Shown in pieces: positions 5,874-11,182 of a DNA stretch of 18,463 nt (position 1 is the first letter of the stretch; the number at the start of each line of letters is the position of its first letter). The notes beneath the pieces are model-generated. The model was not told the DNA's origin. It did not search any database and saw only the letters and a list, made by a program, of their open reading frames with translations. Both the position numbers and the translations under genes were made by a program. The DNA is from an uncultured Collinsella sp. (GTDB lineage Bacteria; Actinomycetota; Coriobacteriia; Coriobacteriales; Coriobacteriaceae). The stretch lies in assembly GCA_959020035.1 (NCBI GenBank), contig CAUEQX010000018.1, positions 1 through 18,463 on the forward strand, written 5' to 3'.

Positions 5874-6504
5874 CTGGCCCCTTCGATTTCGTGCATTCCG
5901 CATAGGTCAACGGGAACGAGGCCTTCAGCACCGCGCTTTTCTGCACTGCCCAGCCGTTTTGACGCAGGAAACGTAGGTATTCCTCGCTTGTCCACCTGCT
6001 GTGGAGGGGGAATCCCGCCATACTCATGAAAAAGGCTTTTGCCTTGCCGGAAACCGAGCTCCCCGCGTGGGTGAAGGTTGGCGCGATGAGCACGCCGTCG
6101 TCCTTCAGCACCCGCCTGATTTCTTGCAGGGCCTTTTCCGGATGCGGCACTATGTGAAGCGCGTTGGACGCGATCACCACATCAAAGGACTTCTGTGCAT
6201 AGGGCAGGCGGAACATATCTTGTACGGAAAAGTGCAGCTTTGCGGATTGATTGTCCCGCTTTGCTTCAAGGATCATCTTTGCAGAAGCGTCCGTAGCCTC
6301 GATGTACGCCGCCGCATTCACGATGCTCTTTGCGATAAGCCCCGTGCCGGTGGCAACCTCCAGCACGGTTTTTGCTTTCACCACCGGCCTGATCAGCCCA
6401 TACATCTTCTCATACGCCGCCCGGTCCTTTCGCATGAAACGGTCGTACCGACCGGCATTCTTGTCCCAGAAACCCTTGCATTCGTGAATTGCTATCGCCC
6501 CCAA
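5860..6504 (-). CDS. Class I SAM-dependent methyltransferase (Methyltransf_11 type)
   Basis: The frame gives up to 214 residues from TTG at 6504. Motif I is VLEVATGTGLIAKSIV (about 47-62), followed by the acidic ATDASAKM (about 69-76), FDVVIASNALHIVPHP (about 106-121) and IRRVLKDDGVLIAPTF (about 128-143), a full set for a small-molecule methyltransferase. The start is uncertain: no ATG or GTG lies near the N-terminus. GGGGG is well placed for the ATT at 6489, giving (M)HECKGFWDKNAGRYD, a natural-looking N-terminus. It is the first gene of the cluster, overlaps the next by 14 bases, and sits directly behind the iron-box promoter. Lower GC than the surrounding core genes suggests transfer. Substrate unknown. 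Confidence 0.85.
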   Translation of the reverse strand: MGAIAIHECKGFWDKNAGRYDRFMRKDRAAYEKMYGLIRPVVKAKTVLEVATGTGLIAKSIVNAAAYIEATDASAKMILEAKRDNQSAKLHFSVQDMFRLPYAQKSFDVVIASNALHIVPHPEKALQEIRRVLKDDGVLIAPTFTHAGSSVSGKAKAFFMSMAGFPLHSRWTSEEYLRFLRQNGWAVQKSAVLKASFPLTYAECTKSKGPDVVL

Positions 6505-6526
6505 ATAGTTAGAGACATCTAACTAT
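6505..6526. promoter_or_regulatory. Perfect 9-bp-arm palindrome over the -10 and leader
   Basis: ATAGTTAGA (6505-6513) and TCTAACTAT (6518-6526) are perfect inverted arms around GACA. The palindrome overlaps the predicted -10 element of the minus-strand methyltransferase promoter and touches its first codons, so it can serve as a repressor operator or as an RNA hairpin. Confidence 0.6.
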
Positions 6527-6552
6527 AACACGCGAATCATGCAGTAAGATAA
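6523..6552 (-). promoter_or_regulatory. Candidate promoter of the methyltransferase cluster
   Basis: On the minus strand, TTATCT (6552-6547) and TTATAG (6528-6523) are spaced by 18 bases. The -35 hexamer is weak. Its overlap with the iron box at 6545-6563 and the palindrome at 6505-6526 fits a repressed promoter. Confidence 0.5.
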
Positions 6553-6563
6553 GGCTAACCTTA
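6545..6563 (-). promoter_or_regulatory. DtxR/IdeR-like iron box
   Basis: The minus strand reads TAAGGTTAGCCTTATCTTA, which matches the DtxR/IdeR consensus TTAGGTTAGCCTAACCTAA at 15 of 19 positions, including the central AGGTTAGCCT block. An inner dyad ATAAGG-N4-CCTTAT (6549-6564) is perfect. The site overlaps the -35 of the methyltransferase cluster, the usual position for Fe(II)-dependent repression. The identity of the regulator is inferred. Confidence 0.65.
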
Positions 6564-6705
6564 TTCTCGGCTAAGACGCATCTCTTCGGTTTTCGCTTAT
6601 AACGGCGCGAGTCAGATACTAGGCTGGAGCTGAAGAAGGAGCTTGGCGGACAGGTAAATCGATACTGGTTCCCGGAACGGTGATCCAGCCAATTACACTA
6701 GGGCT

Positions 6706-6879
6706 CTAGTCATGCAGGTAAACCCAATCCATGACGGGAAATAGGTCCTTTTTCTCTGGCTCGACGTCTTTCGGAGCTTGACGATTTGGACTGATGGAGG
6801 TGAGAAGTCCCTCACCGCGCCAATACCAGAAGATTGCGCTATAGACATCTCTCCGACCCTTTGAATCACCCCTTTTCAC
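6706..6879 (-). other. Coding-like open stretch without a clear start
   Basis: From a GTG at 6879 the minus strand is open for 57 codons to TAG at 6708-6706, and the frame is open a further nine codons upstream. It reads protein-like, with DVYSAIFWYWRGEGLL and a polar middle, then DLFPVMDWVYLHD at the end. No ribosome binding site is seen and the family is not recognised. It may be the end of a decayed gene. Confidence 0.25.
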
Positions 6880-6940
6880 GCCACCCGCTACGAACCCCGG
6901 CGGAGACTAGGGAGTGATTAAAAAGGCGACCTGCGGTTTT

Positions 6941-7015
6941 GCGAATCAATTGAGCCATTCACAAAATTGCGAATCAAGGGCCTGATTCGCCCAAATTGGG
7001 CACGAATTGGCCCTT
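6941..7015. repeat. Cluster of GCGAATCA repeats and a long imperfect palindrome
   Basis: GCGAATCA occurs at 6941-6948 and 6969-6976, and its complement TGATTCGC at 6983-6990. An imperfect palindrome spans 6976-7015: outer arms AAGGGCC and GGCCCTT, middle arms ATTCG and CGAAT, inner CCCAAATTGGG. There is no U tract, so it is more likely a protein-binding or structured region than a terminator. Confidence 0.7.
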
Positions 7016-7182
7016 AGGTGGTACGACGCGACACGCATTGACAACACTCGGACTGGATTAGTCACTGAGCGGGATTAACGGGAACCTGCTTCTGAACTCG
7101 CGTTTTGATACCGTCGAGTACCGCCTGATGTTGTTTCGGTGTCGCCATAGAGCAAAGCCACCAGCGAAATAACGGGAATAAC

Positions 7183-7210
7183 AGCCTCCGGACCCTCTGG
7201 TTCGGAGGCT
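7183..7210. terminator. Intrinsic terminator, probably of merR
   Basis: A 12-bp stem (7183-7194 with 7199-7210, one G-U pair) closes on the tetraloop CTCT. On plus it is followed by TTCTTTTT; on minus the right arm is followed by GTTATT. It lies 60 bases past the merR stop and probably acts on both strands. Confidence 0.8.
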
Positions 7211-7269
7211 TTCTTTTTCGTTCTGCTCGGAAAGAGCCCTTGCCAAAGCCCCTTGAGCATCGGGCGGCA

Positions 7270-7710
7270 TTATTGAGTGTGGGCGTTTTCGTAGGTACTT
7301 TTGATTTCTTCCGGCAAATTGTCGGGAATCAGCGCCTTCAGTCTATCCTCGTTGCCATCCTGAATCGCCTGCTCGTAGTACCAGCATTTGAACTTCAACA
7401 TGTCCAGCGCGCGGTTCATCTTCGCGATCTCCGACTCCATGTGGGTCTTCCGCTCCTCGAACATGGCCTTGCGCTTGGGATATGTCGATGGGCCCTCCGC
7501 ACACCATTCCATGAACAGCCGGATGTCCTTGATCTCCATTCCGGCCTTCTTCAGGCATTCGATGACCCGAAGCGCCTCGAGTTCCGTATCGCCGAATCGG
7601 CGAATGCCGGACGTCCGCTCCAATTCCGGGAACAATCCCTGCTTGTCGTAATAACGCAGCGTGGAAACGGGCAGATCGAACATCTCCGCCACCTGTCCGA
7701 TTGTGTACAT
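7270..7710 (-). CDS. MerR-family transcriptional regulator
   Basis: This is a 146-residue regulator. The N-terminal winged helix-turn-helix reads MYTIGQVAEMFDLPVSTLRY followed by YDKQGLFPELERTSGIRRF, the standard MerR DNA-binding domain (1-70). A helical dimerisation segment rich in Lys/Glu/Met follows at about 77-110 (KRKAMFEERKTHMESEIAKM), with a short effector end. Cys70 and Cys109 are present but no metal-binding Cys pair is evident, so the signal is more likely an organic or redox one (inference). The start at 7710 is set by GGAGGGA just upstream; a TTG 15 bases earlier has no such support. It diverges from the CMD-cupin and hydrolase genes, with a MerR-type operator between. Confidence 0.92.
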   Translation of the reverse strand: MYTIGQVAEMFDLPVSTLRYYDKQGLFPELERTSGIRRFGDTELEALRVIECLKKAGMEIKDIRLFMEWCAEGPSTYPKRKAMFEERKTHMESEIAKMNRALDMLKFKCWYYEQAIQDGNEDRLKALIPDNLPEEIKSTYENAHTQ

Positions 7711-7741
7711 GGTCCCTCCGGACAAATCTCGAATTTACTCC

Positions 7742-7770
7742 TTGACCTAAAGTTAGGTTTAGGTATTACC
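7742..7770 (+). promoter_or_regulatory. MerR-type promoter/operator
   Basis: TTGACC (7742-7747) is a good -35. The dyad CCTAAA-N6-TTTAGG (7746-7763) starts inside it and fills the spacer, as in promoters activated by MerR, AdhR and NmlR-type proteins. Candidate -10 hexamers are TATTAC (7764-7769) and the TTACCT that begins three bases later; the latter gives an 18-19-base spacer typical of MerR activation. It faces the CMD-cupin gene and lies about 30 bases upstream of merR. Confidence 0.75.
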
Positions 7771-7988
7771 TTCATTCTCGTCAATATAAATTGGGAGCGC
7801 AAGGGATTTTCGCCAAAGGCGCACGCTTGCCGGAACGGTTTTCGCCGGCGGCGAAAACGACGTGGGTAATATCGCCGGGCATCCTGCTCTGGAGCAGGCG
7901 CGACGAATAGGCATGGGAATCTAGGCGGGCAACTTGGCTGCGCGGAAAGAGATTTGTGTCCAGAACCATCGACAAGAGGAAATCGATC
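7771..7988 (+). other. Long 5' leader with hairpins
   Basis: About 200 bases separate the promoter from the CMD-cupin ATG. They hold two perfect hairpins, GTTTTCGCC/GGCGAAAAC (7838-7846 with 7850-7858) and CCTGCTC/GAGCAGG (7883-7889 with 7892-7898). Neither has a following U tract. No gene is supported; a minus-strand frame here looks protein-like but has no start. Confidence 0.45.
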
Positions 7989-8753
7989 ATGGCAATTAAA
8001 CAAACGGCAGGCAGAGATGCCCTGGGGGACTTTGCCCCCAAATTTGCACAGCTCAATGACGATGTGCTGTTCGGCGAGGTGTGGAGCCGAGAAGACGGGC
8101 TTTCCCTTCGAGACCGCAGCGTGGTGACGGTGGTTGCCTTGATGGCACAGGGGCTGACGGACTCTTCGTTCCAATACCATCTGATGTCCGCAAAGAACAA
8201 TGGCGTGACCAGGACGGAGATAGCGGAAATCCTTACGCACGCGGCATTTTACGCGGGATGGCCCAAGGCATGGGCGGCCTTCCGCATGGCGAAGGAGGTC
8301 TGGGCGGACGAAGACGCTGCCGACGCAAAGGCGCAGCATCAAAACGAGATGGCCTTTCCCATCGGTGCCCCCAACGACGCATTTGCGAAGTACTTTATCG
8401 GGCAAAGCTATCTCGCGCCCCTTTCCACCGAACAGGTCGGCATTTACAACGTTACGTTCGAGCCCGGCTGCCGCAACAACTGGCACACACATCACGCCAA
8501 AAGCGGTGGGGGACAGATCCTCGTCTGCGTGGCTGGTCGAGGGCTTTACCAGGAATGGGGCAAACCGGCACAAGAGCTGTGCCCTGGCGATGTAGTAAAT
8601 ATTCCCGCGGGCGTAAAGCACTGGCACGGTGCTGCGCCGGACAGCTGGTTCTCCCATCTCGCGGTGGAGGTTCCGGGCGAGGAGGCCTCCAACGAGTGGT
8701 TGGAGGCCGTGGACGACGAGCAATACCTTAAAGCGGCTGACAAGGAGGCTTAG
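7989..8753 (+). CDS. Carboxymuconolactone decarboxylase (CMD) domain-cupin fusion protein
   Basis: The 254-residue protein joins two domains. Residues about 20-107 form a CMD/AhpD-like helical domain (LRDRSVVTVVALMAQG, then HLMSAKNNGVTRTEIAEILT, then YAGWPKAWAAF). It lacks the CxxC pair of AhpD peroxidase reductases. Residues about 120-235 form a cupin: motif 1 PGCRNNWHTHHAKSGGGQIL with His156, His158 and His159, and motif 2 PGDVVNIPAGVKHWHGA with His201. The cupin probably binds a divalent metal. Such fusions often sit with oxidoreductases and alpha/beta hydrolases under MerR control. The start at 7989 follows AAGAGGA; an upstream in-frame GTG at 7956 has weaker support. The next gene starts two bases after its stop. 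Confidence 0.9.
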   Translation: MAIKQTAGRDALGDFAPKFAQLNDDVLFGEVWSREDGLSLRDRSVVTVVALMAQGLTDSSFQYHLMSAKNNGVTRTEIAEILTHAAFYAGWPKAWAAFRMAKEVWADEDAADAKAQHQNEMAFPIGAPNDAFAKYFIGQSYLAPLSTEQVGIYNVTFEPGCRNNWHTHHAKSGGGQILVCVAGRGLYQEWGKPAQELCPGDVVNIPAGVKHWHGAAPDSWFSHLAVEVPGEEASNEWLEAVDDEQYLKAADKEA

Positions 8754-8755
8754 GC

Positions 8756-9727
8756 ATGGAGCAGTTGAAACTGACGCAGGAATGGGACAAGGTGTTCCCC
8801 AAAAGCGACAAGGTTGAGCACAGCAAGGCGACCTTCCACAACCGATACGGCATCACGCTGGCTGCCGACGTGTACGTGCCTAAGAACGCGGAAGGCAAGC
8901 TGCCCGCCATCGCCGTCAGTGGCCCGTTTGGCGCTGTGAAGGAGCAGTCTTCCGGTCTGTACGCGCAGAAGATGGCGGAGCTGGGCTTTTTCGCGATTGC
9001 CTTTGACCCGTCCTATACCGGCGAGAGCGGCGGCACGCCCCGCTATGTAGCATCGCCGGACATCAACACCGAGGACTTCTGCGCAGCGGTGGATTTCCTC
9101 TCTGTGCAGGAAAGCGTTGACCCGGAGCGTATCGGCATCATCGGTATCTGCGGTTGGGGCGGCATGGCGGTCAATGCGGCGGCCATCGACACCCGTATCA
9201 AAGCTACCGCGGCTATGACCATGTACGACATGACCCGTGTGACCGCCAACGGCTATTTTGACGCCGAGGATTCCGAGCAGGCACGCTTTGAAAAGCGGAA
9301 AGCGCTGAACGCGCAGCGCACCGAGGACTATAAAAACGGCAGCAATGCGCTGGTGGGCGGCGTGGTCGATCCATTACCGGAGGATGCGCCGCAGTTTGTA
9401 GCGGACTATTACGCCTACTACAAAACTCCGCGAGGCTACCATCCCCGCAGCCTGAACTCCAACGGTGGCTGGAATGTGACGTCCTCGCTGTCGTTCCTGA
9501 ATATGCCGATTTTGCAATACAGCAGCGAAATTCGCTCTGCGGTACTGCTGGTGCATGGCGAGAAGGCGCACTCCCGTTATTTCAGCGAAACCGCGTACGG
9601 CAAGCTGACCGGGGACAACAAGGAATTGCTCATTATCCCTGGTGCCAGCCATACCGACCTTTACGATCAGATGGACATCATTCCGTTTGGAAAGCTGAAG
9701 GCATTCTTTGAGGAGTATCTGAAATAA
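8756..9727 (+). CDS. Alpha/beta hydrolase (YcjY / dienelactone-hydrolase-like)
   Basis: This is a 323-residue cytoplasmic alpha/beta hydrolase. The oxyanion-side strand is LPAIAVSGPFGAVKEQSS (about 49-66), the elbow region RIGIIGICGWGGMAVN (about 125-140), then a cap segment, and near the end AVLLVHGEKAHSRYFSE (Glu/Asp region) and IPGASHTDLYD with the likely catalytic His. The elbow is unusual: related YcjY-type proteins have a Ser two residues after the Cys (GICASGG), whereas here that position is Trp134 and Cys132 is the only nucleophile candidate. AAGGAGG in the end of the preceding gene supplies the ribosome binding site, so the two are coupled. The substrate is unknown. Confidence 0.88.
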   Translation: MEQLKLTQEWDKVFPKSDKVEHSKATFHNRYGITLAADVYVPKNAEGKLPAIAVSGPFGAVKEQSSGLYAQKMAELGFFAIAFDPSYTGESGGTPRYVASPDINTEDFCAAVDFLSVQESVDPERIGIIGICGWGGMAVNAAAIDTRIKATAAMTMYDMTRVTANGYFDAEDSEQARFEKRKALNAQRTEDYKNGSNALVGGVVDPLPEDAPQFVADYYAYYKTPRGYHPRSLNSNGGWNVTSSLSFLNMPILQYSSEIRSAVLLVHGEKAHSRYFSETAYGKLTGDNKELLIIPGASHTDLYDQMDIIPFGKLKAFFEEYLK

Positions 9728-9834
9728 GGCGTGCCTTGATTTAATGCCAAGTCTCCAGCAACGATTCTTCTAAAGAGAGGGAGTAGCTGAAACGAGACGA
9801 TTGATTAACTCCATTCGTTTTGGTTACAAGAAAA

Positions 9835-9856
9835 CATGCTGCGCGCCTGCAGCATG
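9835..9856 (+). promoter_or_regulatory. Hairpin directly before the ribosome binding site of the flavoprotein gene
   Basis: CATGCTGC (9835-9842) pairs with GCAGCATG (9849-9856), loop GCGCCT. It ends immediately before AAGGAGAGGG at 9857-9866. The 145-base gap after the hydrolase holds nothing else clear. The hairpin may separate translation of this gene from the upstream pair. Confidence 0.4.
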
Positions 9857-9872
9857 AAGGAGAGGGAATCCT

Positions 9873-10403
9873 ATGAATATCGTTGTATTGAGTGGTAGCC
9901 CGCGTAAGGGCGCCAATACCGACACCATGGTCGAGGCGTTTGCCGAGACCGCGCGCGAGGCCGGCCATACGGTCGAGGTCATCCGCGTTGCCGGCAAGAA
10001 AATCGCTGGTTGCCTGGGGTGTCAGTATTGCTTCGCCCACGAGGGCACTTGCGTGCAGAAGGATGACATGGCCAACGTGATTGAGTCGCTGAAAGACGCA
10101 GATATGGTCGTCTTCGCCTCGCCTATCTACTGGTTCGATATCACCGCGCAGGAGAAGGCCGCCATCGACCGCCTGTACGCCTTCGGTGCTACAGGCTTCC
10201 CGTTCGCCAAGACGGCCCTTTTGCTCGATAGCCACAGCGAGGGCGTCTATGATGCGGCGATCGCTATGTACAAGTCCACATGCGCGTACTGCAAGTGGGA
10301 GGACCAGGGCATTATCACCATCAGCGGTATGACCGAGCGCGACAGCATGGCCTCATCGCCCAAGCTGGAAGAGGTGCGAGAACTCGCTCGCAAGCTCGCC
10401 TAA
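9873..10403 (+). CDS. NAD(P)H-dependent FMN reductase with iron-sulfur flavoprotein-type Cys motif
   Basis: The 176-residue protein has a flavodoxin-like fold. The phosphate-binding loop is MNIVVLSGSPRKGANTDTM (1-19) and the flavin-ring loop is VVFASPIYWFDITAQ (about 84-98). Between them lies Cys47-x2-Cys50-x2-Cys53-x6-Cys60 (CLGCQYCFAHEGTC), which matches the compact cysteine motif of iron-sulfur flavoproteins that bind a 4Fe-4S cluster beside FMN. The family transfers electrons from ferredoxin or NAD(P)H to small acceptors. AAGGAGAGGG seven bases upstream sets the ATG. It follows the MerR-controlled pair in the same direction and probably belongs to the same response, possibly with its own promoter. 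Confidence 0.9.
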   Translation: MNIVVLSGSPRKGANTDTMVEAFAETAREAGHTVEVIRVAGKKIAGCLGCQYCFAHEGTCVQKDDMANVIESLKDADMVVFASPIYWFDITAQEKAAIDRLYAFGATGFPFAKTALLLDSHSEGVYDAAIAMYKSTCAYCKWEDQGIITISGMTERDSMASSPKLEEVRELARKLA

Positions 10404-10416
10404 GAACAAGAAGAAC

Positions 10417-10481
10417 GCATGGCAATCAGCGTTATTGGAAGTACTTGCCGTCCTTGCCGGGTGAATCGTTGATTGCCATGC
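10417..10481. repeat. 15-bp inverted repeat between converging genes
   Basis: Bases 10417-10431 (GCATGGCAATCAGCG) pair with 10467-10481 with one G-U position, loop of 35. It lies between the flavoprotein gene and the oppositely directed ATPase pseudogene. No U tract follows, so it is at best a weak terminator or an RNA-stabilising stem. Confidence 0.6.
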
Positions 10482-10511
10482 ACCGTTGCCCTTGTGGACA
10501 ATCTCCGCGTG

Positions 10512-10979
10512 CTAGGAGACTTTCTCGCTCAGGAACTCCCTGAACGCGGGGATGTCAAAGCCAACGAGGCCACGTCCACGTTCCCCGATGACGCTGTCCT
10601 CGAGGAGACGGCGTTTATATTGGCTTGCATAGTTGCTGGCAACGCCCATGCGTTTGGCTATCTCCGAGACCCTGCTGGGGCCAGAATCGGGCAGCATCGC
10701 GAGCAAAAACTCAATGTCTTTATCGGAAAGCTCCCGATAGGTCGTTTCGAGAGAAGCCCGATGCCATGCTTCTCGAGTTGCCTGAAGATGCCATTCATGC
10801 ACGCGCGCCAGTTGCCCTGGGCTTCTTGAACATATGTCCAATCGATGCCCACTGGACCAATTTGAACGCCGTTCATGCGCGCGTGAGACTGTGAAAGGTA
10901 GCTATCTGCCGCTTCTTTGGTTCGCTCGATAATATCTTCGAGCATGCCTGGCATGGCGGAGCCATTTGCTGTACTCCAT
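10512..10979 (-). pseudogene. AAA+ ATPase with C-terminal winged helix, twice deleted
   Basis: Three pieces of one gene lie in two frames. ATG at 10979 behind AAAGGAG opens MEYSK, a plausible ATPase N-terminus, then the frame is lost. From about 10963 another frame carries MPGMLEDIIERTKEAADSYL, GPVGIDWTYV and IFRQLEKHGIGLL, the region that leads to a Walker B strand in this type of ATPase. At about 10765 the reading switches again to SLETTYRELSDKDIEFLLAM, then a winged-helix end (GPSRVSEIAKRMGVASNYAS, RRLLEDSVIGERGRG). Walker A, Walker B and the middle of the protein are absent. The pattern is two internal deletions with both gene ends preserved. The intact form would be about 350-400 residues. 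It carries three 19-bp repeats at its start. Confidence 0.7.
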
Positions 10980-10987
10980 GGTGGCTC

Positions 10988-11044
10988 CTTTGCAAGTTTT
11001 GCTAATTTTTGCAACTTTTGCTAACTTTTGCGAGTTTTGCTAAC
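10988..11044. repeat. Three tandem 19-bp repeats at the ATPase start
   Basis: The units are ctttgcaagttttgctaat (10988-11006), ttttgcaacttttgctaac (11007-11025) and ttttgcgagttttgctaac (11026-11044). Each unit is itself two TTTTGC half-units, so the TGC core recurs every 9-10 bases, close to one helical turn. The array begins within the ribosome binding site of the minus-strand ATPase remnant and extends over its probable promoter. Confidence 0.92.
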
Positions 11045-11106
11045 GGCTTAGGACGGTGCGGGAAGCCCCCGTATCGTCGACATTTCCGAGGATGACCTCC
11101 GCAACG

Positions 11107-11149
11107 AGCGGGGCCCGGGGCGCGATATTGCTGCGCTCCGGGCCCCGCT
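11107..11149. terminator. GC-rich hairpin downstream of parC
   Basis: A 17-bp stem (11107-11123 with 11133-11149, one G-U pair) closes on a 9-base loop. It lies 35 bases past the parC stop. The U tract is poor on both strands, but the stem is very stable; it is the only terminator candidate for the topoisomerase operon. Confidence 0.65.
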
Positions 11150-11182
11150 GCTTTGTAAAACTATGGCGGTTCTGCCGTCGTC

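Larger units (their letters stand above)
6566..7145. other. Gene-poor stretch between the methyltransferase cluster and the MerR module
   Basis: No gene with a convincing start is seen. Two coding-like fragments occur: on plus, 6603-6683, a frame ending DTRLELKKELGGQVNRYW and TGA; on minus, the frame at 6706-6906 listed separately. The segment 6941-7015 holds short direct and inverted repeats. The stretch looks like a scar of decayed accessory genes. Confidence 0.5.

Noticed and set aside
7075..7260. Minus-strand frame directly after merR
   Set aside because: It reads through the terminator hairpin at 7183-7210; no ribosome binding site.
7551..8723. 390-codon open frame on the minus strand
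   Set aside because: Runs antisense to the CMD-cupin gene and its promoter, and overlaps merR in another frame; no motif.
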